From contig NZ_VLLE01000003.1 of assembly GCF_007830055.1 (NCBI RefSeq), positions 124,001 to 188,000 on the forward strand: a DNA stretch of 64,000 bases. The letters run 5' to 3'. The DNA is from Lacibacter cauensis. GTDB lineage: Bacteria > Bacteroidota > Bacteroidia > Chitinophagales > Chitinophagaceae. The translations under genes were made by a program, and so were the position numbers. This document shows, piece by piece, positions 26,557-36,900 of the stretch. Numbering within the stretch: position 1 is the first letter of the stretch; every line of letters begins with the position of its first letter. The notes under the pieces were generated by a model. It was not told where the DNA came from. It saw only the letters and a list, made by a program, of their open reading frames with translations, and ran no database searches.

Positions 26557-27660
26557 ATGACTACTACAACATATCTGATCATTGCAGCAGCCGTCCTGGT
26601 GTTTATTGTCATCTTCCAGATTGCGAAGGCCAGCGAATATGTGAGTGTATTAAAAGGTGAAGAAACATCACGCAAGCAAAATAACCGCATCAATGGTTTT
26701 ATGCTGCTTGGATTTATGATTGTTGGCTTTATTGCTGTTTACTACTGCAATAAGCTGTTATATAAAACAACATTGTTCCCGCAGGGGTCTGCTTCTGTTG
26801 AAGGCGAAAAGTTTGATGAGATGTTTATGATCACTACGGCTGTAACAGGCCTGGTGTTTGTAATTACACAGTTTCTTCTTTTCTTCTTTGCATGGAAGTA
26901 CCAGGAAAAAGAAGGTCGTAAAGCTTTTTATTTCCCTCACAACAACAAACTCGAATTAGTGTGGACAGTTGTTCCGGCTATCTTCTTAACAGTACTGGTG
27001 GTATTTGGTTTGCGTTTCTGGTTCCGCATCACATCAGATGCTCCAAAAGGTGCATTGGAAGTTGAAATTGTTGGTAAGCAATTTGGCTGGATGATGCGTT
27101 ACCCTGGTAAAGACAAAATTTTCGGTAAAACATATTTCCGTGTTATCAGCGATGCAAACAGTAATCCGTTTGGTCAGATCTTCGAAGATAACGAAGAGCT
27201 GAAGCTGAAAGCTGATCCTACAAACTTCGACGATGTGGTTACCACACAAACGATGTACATCGTTAAAGGCCGCCCCGTTAAATTGATCATTGGCAGCCGT
27301 GACGTAATTCATGACGTTGGTTTGAACCATTTCCGTTTAAAGATGGATGCGGTACCCGGTATTCCTACTACACTTTGGTTTACGCCGAAGTACACTACCA
27401 AAGAAATGAAAGAGCGTACCGGCAACCCCAATTTCGTATATGAAATTGCCTGCGATCAGATGTGCGGTAACGGTCACTATTCAATGAAAGGAATTATTGA
27501 AGTTGTTACACAGGAAGAATTTGATATCTGGATGGCGAAACAAAAGCCAAATTATTACCTGGCGTTTCCCGACAAAGATCCCAGCGCAATAAAACCCGCA
27601 GCTGATTCAACAGCAGCTGTAACTGCTGCAGATAAAAATGCTGTAGCTATTAATAAATAA
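26557..27660 (+). CDS. coxB: Cytochrome c oxidase subunit II (CuA)
   Basis: A 367-residue subunit with N-terminal helices (YLIIAAAVLVFIVIFQIAKA, an extra one, then two typical ones) and a periplasmic cupredoxin domain. The CuA ligands are H252 in SRDVIHDVG, and C299, C303, H307 and M310 in CDQMCGNGHYSM. The C-terminus stops soon after the CuA domain, so there is no fused heme c domain. The oxidase is therefore aa3 rather than caa3, with ActE or the ActA monoheme domain as likely donor (inference). Confidence 0.95.
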   Translation: MTTTTYLIIAAAVLVFIVIFQIAKASEYVSVLKGEETSRKQNNRINGFMLLGFMIVGFIAVYYCNKLLYKTTLFPQGSASVEGEKFDEMFMITTAVTGLVFVITQFLLFFFAWKYQEKEGRKAFYFPHNNKLELVWTVVPAIFLTVLVVFGLRFWFRITSDAPKGALEVEIVGKQFGWMMRYPGKDKIFGKTYFRVISDANSNPFGQIFEDNEELKLKADPTNFDDVVTTQTMYIVKGRPVKLIIGSRDVIHDVGLNHFRLKMDAVPGIPTTLWFTPKYTTKEMKERTGNPNFVYEIACDQMCGNGHYSMKGIIEVVTQEEFDIWMAKQKPNYYLAFPDKDPSAIKPAADSTAAVTAADKNAVAINK

Positions 27661-27694
27661 TTGTATTGTCAATAGAACTGAATAAAAAAAGATT

Positions 27695-29509
27695 ATGAGT
27701 AACGAGACATCACATGTGCATTCTTCTACCGTAAGCGTTCCGCATGAAACGCATCACGAAGTGCATCATGGTCATCACCATGAAACCTTCCTTACGAAGT
27801 ATGTATTCAGTCAGGACCATAAAACCATTGCCAAGCAGTTTTTAATTACCGGTATGTTCTGGGCATTGCTGGGTGGTTTGTTCTCTGTTATTTTCCGTTT
27901 GCAACTCGGTTTCCCCGATGCAAAGTTTCCGTGGATGGAAGCCTTGCTGGGTGAATGGGCAAAAGGTGGTCAGCTGCAGGCCGAAGCTTATTATGCATTG
28001 GTAACCATGCACGGTACTGTGCTTGTGTTCTTTGTATTAACTGCAGGCTTAAGTGGTACGTTCTCTAACTTCCTTATTCCTTTGCAGGTGGGTGCACGTG
28101 ATATGGCATCACCTTTCATGAATATGCTTTCTTACTGGTTCTTCTTTATTGCCAGTGTAGTAATGCTTTCTTCATTGTTTGTACAAACAGGTCCATTTAG
28201 TGGTGGCTGGACAGCTTATCCTCCGTTGAGTGCATTGGGTGAAGCATCTCCCGGTTCGAAAGTGGGTATGGACTTGTGGTTGGTATCAATGGCTTTGTTC
28301 GTAGTATCATCATTACTTGGTGGCTTGAACTACATTGCTACAGTACTCAACATGCGTACAAAAGGTATGAGCATGACGAGAATGCCGCTCACTATCTGGG
28401 CGTTCTTCTTTACCGCAGTATTGGGTGTATTGTCATTCCCTGTATTGTTCTCAGGTTTTATCCTGCTCATCTTCGATCGTCATTTCGGAACAAGTTTCTA
28501 CCTCAGCGATATTTATATTAACGGACAGGCGCTTCCAAACGAAGGCGGTAGTGCAATTCTCTACCAGCACTTGTTCTGGTTCCTTGGCCACCCTGAAGTA
28601 TACATTATCCTGTTGCCGGCAATGGGTATGGCATCAGAGATCTTATCGGTTAACAGCCGCAAACCAATCTTTGGTTATATGGCGATGATCGGTTCTTTAT
28701 TCGCCATTACAATCTTGGCGTTCCTGGTATGGGCACACCACATGTTTGTAACCGGTTTGAACCCGTTCCTCGGCGCCTTCTTCGTACTGCTAACGTTATT
28801 GATTGCGGTACCAAGTGCCATCAAAGTATTTAACTGGTTAACTACAATCTGGAGAGGTAACATCCGCTTTACACCTGCCATGCTGTTTGCATTAGGTTTT
28901 GTGAGCTTGTTCATCTCTGGTGGTTTAACAGGTATTTTCTTAGGTAACTCTGCACTGGATATTCAGTTGCACGATACCTATTTCGTAATTGCGCACTTCC
29001 ATATTGTAATGGGTGTGGCAAGTATGTTCGGTATGTTCGCCGGTATCTATCATTGGTATCCGAAAATGTATGGCCGTTACCTCAACAACACACTCGGTTA
29101 TATTCACTTCTGGATAACGATGGTTGGTGCGTACCTCATCTTCTGGCCAATGCACTACGAAGGTTTAGCAGGTATGCCACGTCGTTACTACAAGTACGAT
29201 ATCTGGGAATCTTTCAAACAGTTTGGAGAGCTGAATAAGTTCATCAGTATTGTTGCCATCATCGTATTCCTGGTGCAAATACTGTTCATCTTTAACTTCT
29301 TCTACAGCATCTGGAAAGGAAGAAAAGTAACAACTCAAAACCCTTGGGGCGCTAATACTTTGGAATGGACAACACCAATCAACCCGGGTCATGGTAACTG
29401 GGATGGTGAAATTCCTGAAGTACACCGTTGGGCATACGATTATGGTAAAGACGGGCAAGATCATATCGCTCAAACTGTACCTGTAGGTGCAAACGAGAGT
29501 AAACATTAA
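27695..29509 (+). CDS. coxA: Cytochrome c oxidase subunit I
   Basis: A 604-residue, twelve-helix catalytic subunit of a heme-copper oxidase. Ligands read as H106 (low-spin heme, TMHGTV), CuB H299 with the cross-linked Y303 (GHPEVY), H348 and H349 (WAHHMF), H434 (high-spin heme) and H436 (low-spin heme) in AHFHIVM. The glutamate in GHPEV indicates a type A oxidase. The N-terminus is His-rich (HETHHEVHHGHHHE), a possible metal-binding tail. It lies 34 bp after coxB. Confidence 0.96.
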   Translation: MSNETSHVHSSTVSVPHETHHEVHHGHHHETFLTKYVFSQDHKTIAKQFLITGMFWALLGGLFSVIFRLQLGFPDAKFPWMEALLGEWAKGGQLQAEAYYALVTMHGTVLVFFVLTAGLSGTFSNFLIPLQVGARDMASPFMNMLSYWFFFIASVVMLSSLFVQTGPFSGGWTAYPPLSALGEASPGSKVGMDLWLVSMALFVVSSLLGGLNYIATVLNMRTKGMSMTRMPLTIWAFFFTAVLGVLSFPVLFSGFILLIFDRHFGTSFYLSDIYINGQALPNEGGSAILYQHLFWFLGHPEVYIILLPAMGMASEILSVNSRKPIFGYMAMIGSLFAITILAFLVWAHHMFVTGLNPFLGAFFVLLTLLIAVPSAIKVFNWLTTIWRGNIRFTPAMLFALGFVSLFISGGLTGIFLGNSALDIQLHDTYFVIAHFHIVMGVASMFGMFAGIYHWYPKMYGRYLNNTLGYIHFWITMVGAYLIFWPMHYEGLAGMPRRYYKYDIWESFKQFGELNKFISIVAIIVFLVQILFIFNFFYSIWKGRKVTTQNPWGANTLEWTTPINPGHGNWDGEIPEVHRWAYDYGKDGQDHIAQTVPVGANESKH

Positions 29510-29515
29510 TTGAAC

Positions 29516-29532
29516 CGACACGATACGTGTCG
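29516..29532 (+). promoter_or_regulatory. Short hairpin between coxA and ctaB
   Basis: CGACAC-GATAC-GTGTCG forms a perfect 6-bp stem just after the coxA stop. No T-tract follows. It may stabilise the coxA mRNA end or modulate ctaB translation, whose TTG start is 15 nt further on. The function is an inference. Confidence 0.4.
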
Positions 29533-29547
29533 ATATGAACGAACATT

Positions 29548-30468
29548 TTGAGCAAGACACAGGCAGATAGCAAGCAGCCCAAAACGGGTATTAGAGGTAA
29601 GATAGAAGATTACAGACAGCTCATTAAGTTCACGCTCAGTTTTACAGTGGTGTTCAGCAGCGTAATTGCGTACATGCTTGCACCCAATGTAGTTGAATAT
29701 GATTTTGGAAGCATCTTGTTGTTGTTGTTGGGTGGTATGCTGGTAACAGGTAGTGCCAACGCAATAAACCAGATAGCAGAAAAAGATACAGATGCAGTAA
29801 TGAAACGCACTGGTACAAGACCAGTCGCAAGCGGTCGAATGAGTGTGCAGGAAGCCACAACGTTCGCTTTCATTGCAGCAATAACAGGTTCTTTGATTTT
29901 AGGTTTGTACTTCAGTTGGTATGCAGCGGGCTTATCGCTCATCAGTTTATTTATTTACGGCTTTATTTATACGCCGCTTAAAAAAGTAAACTCCATTGCA
30001 GTATTGGTTGGTGCTCTTCCCGGTGCGTTACCATGTTTAATTGGCTGGGCAGCTGCTTACGATGGCGAAAGTTTTTCGTGGACAGGAGGCTGGATACTAT
30101 TTGCGATTCAGTTTCTTTGGCAGTTTCCTCACTTTTGGGCAATAGCATGGGTTGCACATACCGATTACAGTAAAGCAGGATTTAAACTGCTTCCATCCGA
30201 TAAAGGACCAACGAAGTTTACCGCTATCCAAACAGTTATTTATTCGTTACTGATGATACCTGTTGGCATGCTACCTTACTTTTTTAACATGAGTGGCGTA
30301 GTAAGTATGTGGGTACTGATTGCGGCAAACCTGTTTATGGTTGTACAATGTGTACGGCTGTATATGAATATGGATGTAAAGAGTGCAAGAAGAGTAATGT
30401 TCAGCAGCTACATATATTTACCAATTGTACTGCTTGCATTGCTGGCCGATAAAATTGCACAGCAATAA
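29548..30468 (+). CDS. ctaB: Protoheme IX farnesyltransferase (heme O synthase)
   Basis: A 306-residue polytopic prenyltransferase that converts heme B to heme O, the precursor of the oxidase's heme A. The UbiA-family aspartate motif is NAINQIAEKDTDAVMKRTGTRP, and a second conserved block lies in PHFWAIAWVAHTDYSKAG. The only plausible start in frame is TTG at 29548, because an in-frame TGA stands at 29536. The nearby ATG 29535 is in another frame and opens an 11-codon reading frame that ends at TAG. Placement inside the oxidase operon fits its role. Confidence 0.93.
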   Translation: MSKTQADSKQPKTGIRGKIEDYRQLIKFTLSFTVVFSSVIAYMLAPNVVEYDFGSILLLLLGGMLVTGSANAINQIAEKDTDAVMKRTGTRPVASGRMSVQEATTFAFIAAITGSLILGLYFSWYAAGLSLISLFIYGFIYTPLKKVNSIAVLVGALPGALPCLIGWAAAYDGESFSWTGGWILFAIQFLWQFPHFWAIAWVAHTDYSKAGFKLLPSDKGPTKFTAIQTVIYSLLMIPVGMLPYFFNMSGVVSMWVLIAANLFMVVQCVRLYMNMDVKSARRVMFSSYIYLPIVLLALLADKIAQQ

Positions 30469-30517
30469 CAAGGTAGCAAAACTGCAAATGCAGTTGAGAA
30501 TAAAATGCGTTTGAAAG

Positions 30518-31087
30518 ATGGAGAAGGTTATGAGTAGTGAACGAACACAAAAAATGCACCCCCATCGGTTTACTTTGTGGGTAGCAATAGGTAGTATTTC
30601 AATGATGTTTGCCGGGTTTACCAGTGCATACATTGTAAAAAGTAACCAGGCCGGATGGCAGGCCGTGCAAGTGCCAAAGATCTTTTATTTGTCAACCGTG
30701 CTAATGATAGCCAGCAGTGTAACAGTTTTTCTGGCACAAAAGGCAATGAAGGGGAGAGAAATGGCAAGGTATCGTTTGCTGATTTCGGCAACGGTAATAT
30801 TGGGATTGGCTTTTGTGGCAACACAGTTTATTGGTTTTACAGAACTGTGGGCAAACAAAATCACGTTCAGTGAAAGTGTGGCAGGATCGTTCTTTTACAT
30901 TATTACGGGTGTACATGCACTGCACGTTGCAGGCGGTATTATTGCGTTAACTGTTTTGTTTTTCCGTGCGTACAACAGCAAAACAAAATATTACAGCACA
31001 GCACCTGTTGAAACTGCCGGATTATACTGGCACTTTGTAGATATTTTATGGATTTACCTGTTTGTATTTTTCTTACTGGTATCCTGA
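30518..31087 (+). CDS. Cytochrome c oxidase subunit III, first copy
   Basis: A 189-residue five-helix protein of the COX3 family. It opens with HPHRFTLWVAIGSISMMFAGFTSAYIV and ends with the family hallmark ETAGLYWHFVDILWIYLFVFFLL; GVHALHVAGGIIAL is also typical. It is shorter than the second copy that follows. Tandem subunit III-like genes are common in Bacteroidota aa3 operons (family knowledge). An alternative start at the fifth codon (MSSERTQ) is possible. Confidence 0.9.
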   Translation: MEKVMSSERTQKMHPHRFTLWVAIGSISMMFAGFTSAYIVKSNQAGWQAVQVPKIFYLSTVLMIASSVTVFLAQKAMKGREMARYRLLISATVILGLAFVATQFIGFTELWANKITFSESVAGSFFYIITGVHALHVAGGIIALTVLFFRAYNSKTKYYSTAPVETAGLYWHFVDILWIYLFVFFLLVS

Positions 31088-31121
31088 TTTTTAAAAATTG
31101 AGAACAATTAAAAACTGATAA

Positions 31122-31793
31122 ATGGCACAAACAGTAGCAGCAAACACAAAATGGTGGAGTGGTGGTAAAAGCCCCTTCAATGTGGAGTATGGCAAGTTGA
31201 TGATGTGGTATTTCTTAATGAGTGATGCGTTTACATTCGGCGCATTCCTGATTGCGTACGGTACAGTACGTGTATCGAGCCCATCATGGCCCGATCCAAA
31301 CTTTGTGTTTCAATCCTTCCCCTTCTTAGGTAGCGGATTACCACTGGTGTTTGTGAGTTTAATGACGTTTATCCTCATTGTAAGTTCGGTTACAATGGTG
31401 TTGGCTGTACACGAAGGCCATCACGGTAATAAAAAAGGTGTAATCAAATGGATGCTCTGGACCATCATTGGTGGCTTGGCGTTTCTTGGTTGCCAGGCTT
31501 GGGAGTGGACACACCTGCACCACGAAGGCGCATGGTGGGGTCATAATCCTTTCCCGAATGCAGATGGTACGGTTGCTTCAACCAACTTCTCTAACTTCTT
31601 CTTTACTATCACTGGTTTCCATGGTTTTCACGTGTTCTCCGGTGTGGTAATCAATATCATTATCACCATCATGACGTGGAGAGGTGTATTCGAAAGAAGA
31701 GGTCATTACCTGATGATTGAAAAAGTAGGTTTATACTGGCACTTTGTAGATCTCGTTTGGGTGTTTGTATTCTTATTCTTCTATCTCGTTTAA
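31122..31793 (+). CDS. Cytochrome c oxidase subunit III, second copy
   Basis: A 223-residue COX3 family protein with helices YGKLMMWYFLMSDAFTFGAFL and LPLVFVSLMTFILIVSSVTM, the block FFFTITGFHGFHVFSGVV and the C-terminal KVGLYWHFVDLVWVFVFLFFYL. It stabilises subunit I and may help proton delivery (family knowledge). It lies 34 bp after the first copy; the loop between helices 3 and 4 is longer and His-rich (WEWTHLHHEGAWWGH). Confidence 0.93.
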   Translation: MAQTVAANTKWWSGGKSPFNVEYGKLMMWYFLMSDAFTFGAFLIAYGTVRVSSPSWPDPNFVFQSFPFLGSGLPLVFVSLMTFILIVSSVTMVLAVHEGHHGNKKGVIKWMLWTIIGGLAFLGCQAWEWTHLHHEGAWWGHNPFPNADGTVASTNFSNFFFTITGFHGFHVFSGVVINIIITIMTWRGVFERRGHYLMIEKVGLYWHFVDLVWVFVFLFFYLV

Positions 31794-31830
31794 CCTTTTT
31801 CAATAACTATCATTCTGAAATAATTTATAT

Positions 31831-32280
31831 ATGGAACATCAAACATTTGGAGGAGAAGTAACATTTCCGCACGGTGCACCAACCGACGATTCGAAGAAGC
31901 GGATCTGGAGAACAACCTTCATCCTTTCAGGAATTACAATCGTTGAATTGATTCTTGGTTATGTTATTTACAACATGCACAAAAGTGCAGATGTAAACCA
32001 CAGCCTTATTTTGGCTATCAAAGGTGTAATCATCATCCTTTCATTGGCAAAAGCTTTTTACATCGTTTCTATTTTCATGCACCTTGGTGATGAAATCAGA
32101 AACATGATCATGACCATTGTTGTGCCGCTGGCATTGTTCATCTGGTTTATCGTTGCCTTTTTGTGGGATGGTAACTCCTGGAAAAACCTTCGTAACGAGT
32201 ATCGTCCGAAAACACCGGTGAAATACGAACAGAAGGCTGAACCGGCACATGGCGGAGCGCATGAAGGCGGATTGAAATAA
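31831..32280 (+). CDS. Cytochrome c oxidase subunit IV family protein
   Basis: A 149-residue protein with three helices (TTFILSGITIVELILGYVIY, LAIKGVIIILSLAKAFYIVS and MTIVVPLALFIWFIVAFLW), the layout of prokaryotic COX4. The motif YIVSIFMHLGDEIRNMI is characteristic. It is a small accessory subunit of the oxidase. A hairpin with a T run follows, separating it in part from the assembly genes. Confidence 0.88.
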   Translation: MEHQTFGGEVTFPHGAPTDDSKKRIWRTTFILSGITIVELILGYVIYNMHKSADVNHSLILAIKGVIIILSLAKAFYIVSIFMHLGDEIRNMIMTIVVPLALFIWFIVAFLWDGNSWKNLRNEYRPKTPVKYEQKAEPAHGGAHEGGLK

Positions 32281-32300
32281 TTATTGTTCTTGATTCATAT

Positions 32301-32344
32301 TCGTCCCGGTTTTCCTTTAGCAGGAGTATCGGGACGATTTTTTT
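32301..32344 (+). terminator. Intrinsic terminator between oxidase subunit IV and sco
   Basis: An 8-bp stem TCGTCCCG / CGGGACGA, with an inner TCCT/AGGA pair, is followed by seven T. It probably lowers read-through from structural subunits into the assembly-factor genes, or marks the end of the main transcript. Confidence 0.75.
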
Positions 32345-32363
32345 AGCAGCGAATGAAACGTGT

Positions 32364-33062
32364 ATGAGTAAAAAAGGATTTTTAGGGTTAATACTTGCGG
32401 TAGGCATACCGGTACTGAGTTATTACATTGTGAAGTGGAGCAGCGAAGGTTCGGTTGAAATGCCGAGACGTTACTTCTTCGATACGGTTACAGAAAAAAC
32501 GGTAAAGGGCAAGCTTGTAAAAGATACAGTATGGCACAAGGTTGCCAACTTTACATTCACTAACCAGCTCGGTAAAACGGTGAGTGTTGATTCGTTAAAA
32601 GGGAAAATCCTAGTGGTTGACTATTTCTTTACCCGCTGCCCCAACCCTTGTCCTACACTTACTCGTAACATGAAGAAAATGCAGGATGCATTTTTAAAAA
32701 CAGATTCGCTGGTGCATTTTATATCATTAACCGTTGATCCGCCGAGAGACAGCGTGGAAGCTTTGAAACGGTATGCCGACAAATACAAAGTACGGCACAA
32801 CAACTGGTGGTTCCTTACGGGCGATAAAAAAGCTATTTACGATTTAGCTTACAACGAATTTAAAGCAGCAACCATTGATGGTGGCGAAGTAGATACTGCT
32901 TTCCTGCATACCAATAAATTTTACCTGCTCGATAAAGACAGGGTAATCCGTGGCTGGTACGACGGAACAGATACCGTTGCTATGGCAAAGCTGGCAAAAG
33001 ATATTGGCTTACTGTTTTTGGAAAAAGACAAAAAGAAAAAGCGAAACCTGTTTAGAAAATAA
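32364..33062 (+). CDS. SCO family copper chaperone / thiol-disulfide protein
   Basis: A 232-residue protein with one N-terminal membrane anchor (GLILAVGIPVLSYYIV) and a thioredoxin-like domain facing the periplasm. The copper site is C92-PNP-C96 in TRCPNPCP, with H182 in AFLHTNKFYLLDK. Sco proteins deliver copper to the CuA centre of subunit II or reduce its cysteines. The position after the oxidase genes supports that role. It is preceded by a terminator, so it may also have its own promoter. Confidence 0.92.
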   Translation: MSKKGFLGLILAVGIPVLSYYIVKWSSEGSVEMPRRYFFDTVTEKTVKGKLVKDTVWHKVANFTFTNQLGKTVSVDSLKGKILVVDYFFTRCPNPCPTLTRNMKKMQDAFLKTDSLVHFISLTVDPPRDSVEALKRYADKYKVRHNNWWFLTGDKKAIYDLAYNEFKAATIDGGEVDTAFLHTNKFYLLDKDRVIRGWYDGTDTVAMAKLAKDIGLLFLEKDKKKKRNLFRK

Positions 33063-33082
33063 TCATCCAAGCATTCGGTAAT

Positions 33083-33658
33083 ATGTCAAGTTACAAAGAA
33101 CACAGAAGAGGAAAAGCATTGCCTCCTGCAATTGAAAAGAACGATAAGCTGGCGTACGTACTTATTTTTATTGTGAGTATTATTGTATTTGCTGCAGTGT
33201 TTTTTTTAAAGAATGTGGAACTTAAGGTAAACCTTGGTTTTGATAAACACATTTTTGCACGGTTGAATGCACTCATTAATACGTTTGTGGCGCTGTTTTT
33301 ATTGGGCGCATTGTTTGCTGTAAAGGACAAACGTTACCGTACGCATAAAAAATTAATGCTGTGGGCCATTGCCTTTTCTGTATTGTTTCTTGTTTCTTAT
33401 ATCTGCCATCATTTATTTACAGGCGAAACAGCATACGGTGGCAGTGGTTTGATAAAACTGGTGTATTACTTTATTCTTATTACACATATTGTTTTAGCAG
33501 GTATCATTCTTCCTTTTATTTTGTTTACAGCTTATCGTGGTTTAACCGCAGAGTTTCACAAACATAAAAAGTTGGCCCGCATTACCTGGCCTTTGTGGTT
33601 TTATGTGGCTGTTACCGGTGTTATTGTGTACCTCATGATCAGTCCTTATTATACATAA
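33083..33658 (+). CDS. DUF420 membrane protein (CtaM-like)
   Basis: A 191-residue protein with about five helices (VLIFIVSIIVFAAVFFLK, LNALINTFVALFLLGALFAV and others) and conserved YRTHKKLM and HIVLAGIILPFI blocks that fit DUF420. Members of this family lie next to oxidase assembly genes. In Gram-positive bacteria CtaM is needed for oxidase maturation (family knowledge, distant). It follows sco by 20 bp and ends the operon. Confidence 0.85.
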   Translation: MSSYKEHRRGKALPPAIEKNDKLAYVLIFIVSIIVFAAVFFLKNVELKVNLGFDKHIFARLNALINTFVALFLLGALFAVKDKRYRTHKKLMLWAIAFSVLFLVSYICHHLFTGETAYGGSGLIKLVYYFILITHIVLAGIILPFILFTAYRGLTAEFHKHKKLARITWPLWFYVAVTGVIVYLMISPYYT

Positions 33659-33679
33659 TACCGGCATCATTATTTTTTA

Positions 33680-33715
33680 AATGGGAATTATTCATCGTAA
33701 TGATTCCCATTTTTC
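33680..33715 (+). terminator. Terminator at the end of the respiratory operon
   Basis: The arms AATGGGAATTATT and AATGATTCCCATT form a stem of about 12 bp with one G-U pair and a 6-nt loop, followed by TTTTTC. It lies 21 bp past the DUF420 stop. Confidence 0.8.
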
Positions 33716-33920
33716 TTACCGTAACTTTCAGAAACAGGCTGTTTCTTGCGGCAAGCCGGCTCGTAGTTTTCGACACTAAAATGACTATTTCAGCATCCAT
33801 GAATTGCTAAGTAGAAACCCACAATTTTACGGGGAAAATACGGGAATAGTAGTTTATCAACAGTTTATGCACTAAGTTTATATTTCCAATTAGCCTATTA
33901 AACGAACTAACAGCTAAAAA

Positions 33921-36900
33921 ATGAAACCCAAAAATCCAATTTCCATAGTAGGAACGATTGTCCTGCTATTGTTTTCGTACTTTTCTCAAGCTCAGACTTT
34001 CGGAACATTTACTTCCCTAAGTAGTATTAACAGCAGCCATATTTATTTTATAAATGGATATGCTTTTTTTGCACCAACTATTTCAAGTGCTAATCCTACT
34101 ACCTGTAACGGAACAGATGGTTCTGTAACGATCAACGGATTAATACCCGGTACTAGTTATGATATAACGTATACTGATGATGGTGTTGCTGTAGGCCCGG
34201 TTACGCTCGTAGCAAACGGTGCAGGCCAGGTAACTATCACAGGTTTGAACGCAGGTGTATATGCCGGATTTGCAGTAACAGAAAACGGTAATACAACCAA
34301 TTTGTTTTCCGGTGTTATCTTATCAAATCCTATCATCGTTCCTTCGTTTACTGCAATCCCTGCTTTTTGTGCAGGAACAACAGCGCCCATTTTACCTACA
34401 ACTTCTAATAACGGCATTACCGGTACATGGAGCCCTGCAACTGTAAGTAATACAGCAAGTGGTTCTTATACATTTACACCAACTGCAGGTCAGTGTGGTT
34501 TACCGGTAACGATCAATATCACTGTTACTCCACGAACAACTCCAACATTCAGCATACCTGCAAGTATTTGTAATGGAGCAACAGCGCCAACCTTACCAAC
34601 TACATCAAATAATGGTATTAACGGAACATGGAGTCCGTCAACAGTTAATAATACCGCATCGGGTTCTTATACATTTACACCCGATCCTTCTGCCTGTGCA
34701 AATCCTGTAACCATTAATATAGCCGTTAACCCGGTTATTACACCAACGTTTGCATTTGGAACAAGTGCAAGTATTTGTGCCGGAGCAACAGCACCAACGT
34801 TGCCAACAACATCAAGCAATGGCATCACCGGTACATGGAGTCCTGCAACTGTGAGCAATACTGCAAGTGGCACCTACACGTTTACGCCAACAGCCGGACA
34901 GTGTGCGACTACACAAACATTATCCGTAACAGTTAACCCTGTTCTTACTCCAAGCTTCAGCTTTGGCACAAGCTTAACCATTTGTAATGGCGACGCTGTT
35001 CCAACATTAGCTACCACATCCGATAACGGTATTACCGGAACCTGGAGTCCTGCAACTGTGAGCAACACAGCAAGTGGCACCTATACGTTTACACCAACAG
35101 CCGGTCAATGTGCAACTACGCAAACCTTTACAGTAACAGTCAACCCGATTGTAACTCCAACATTCAGCTTTGGTACTACGTTAACCATTTGCGATGGCGG
35201 TACTGTACCTGCCTTACCAAATACATCAAGCAACGGCATCAGCGGTACATGGAGCCCATCAACAGTTAGTAATACAACAAGTGGTACTTATACATTTACA
35301 CCAACAGCCGGACAGTGTGCGACCACACAAACATTTACTGTAACAGTAAATCCAAACATTACACCAACGTTTAGTTTTGGTACAAGCGTAAGTATCTGTT
35401 CGGGTGCAACTGCACCGGCCTTGCCCACCACATCAAGTAACGGTATTACCGGTACGTGGAGTCCTGCAACTGTAAGCAATACTGCAAGTGGCACCTACAC
35501 GTTTACGCCAACAGCCGGACAGTGTGCGACAACTGCAACACTTTCTGTAACAGTGAACCCCAATGTTACACCTGCATTTACGTTTGGAACAAGCTTAACA
35601 ATCTGCAGTGGCGGAACAGTTCCAGCATTGCCTACTACATCAGATAATGGCATCACAGGTACATGGAGTCCCGCAACAGTAAGTAATACTGCAAGTGGTA
35701 CGTATACCTTTACACCAACAGCCGGTCAGTGTGCAACCACAACAACATTTACGGTAACAGTAAATCCAAACATTACACCAACCTTCAGCTTTGGTACAAC
35801 ATTGACTATTTGTGATGGAGGAACTGTACCTGCATTACCAAATACATCAGGCAATGGCATTACCGGTACATGGAGTCCTGCAACAGTTAGCACTACTGCA
35901 AGTGGCACCTACACATTTACACCAACAGCCGGACAGTGTGCAACTACGCAAACATTTACAGTAACAGTAAATCCGAATATTACACCAACCTTCAGCTTCG
36001 GTACAACATTAAGTATATGCAGTGGCGGAACAGTACCTGCATTGCCAACCACATCAACCAATGGCATAACCGGTACATGGAGCCCTGCAACAGTAAGTAA
36101 CACGGCAAGCGGTACGTATACCTTTACACCAACAGCCGGCCAGTGCGCAACCACACAAACATTTACCGTAACAGTTAGTGCCAACAACACTCCAACGTTC
36201 AGCTTTGGGACAAGCTTAACGATCTGCAGTGGCGGCACAGTTCCTGCATTACCCAACACATCAAGCAATGGTATTACCGGTACATGGAGCCCTGCAACAG
36301 TAAGTACTAGTGCAAGCGGTACCTATACGTTTACGCCAACAGCGGGACAGTGTGCAACCACACAAACATTTACAGTAACAGTAAATCCAAATGTTGCACC
36401 AACCTTCAGTTTTGGTACAGCATTGAGTATTTGTAACGGTGCAACTGCACCTGCATTGCCAACCACATCAACCAATGGCATTACCGGTACATGGAGTCCG
36501 TCAACAATAGATAACACAGCAAACGGTACGTATACATTTACACCAACTGCCGGTTTGTGTGCGGTACCAACAACATTAACCGTAACCGTTAACCCGGTAC
36601 TTACACCAACCTTTAGTTTTGGTGCAACGGCAAGTATTTGTGCAAACAGCACAGCGCCTGTATTACCAACACGATCAACCAATGGCATCAATGGTACATG
36701 GAGTCCTGCAACAGTAAGTAATACGACAAGCGGTACGTATACCTTTACACCAAACGCAGGCGAATGCGGAACAACAACAACCTTTACAGTAACAGTTGTA
36801 CCGAACACGGTGCCAACCTTCAGCTTTGGTACAACACTTACTATTTGCAATGGCGGAACAGTACCAGCATTACCAACAACATCAAGTAACGGTGTTACCG

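Noticed and set aside
26557-27660. caa3-type subunit II with fused cytochrome c
   Set aside because: No CxxCH is present after the CuA motif; the protein ends shortly after it.
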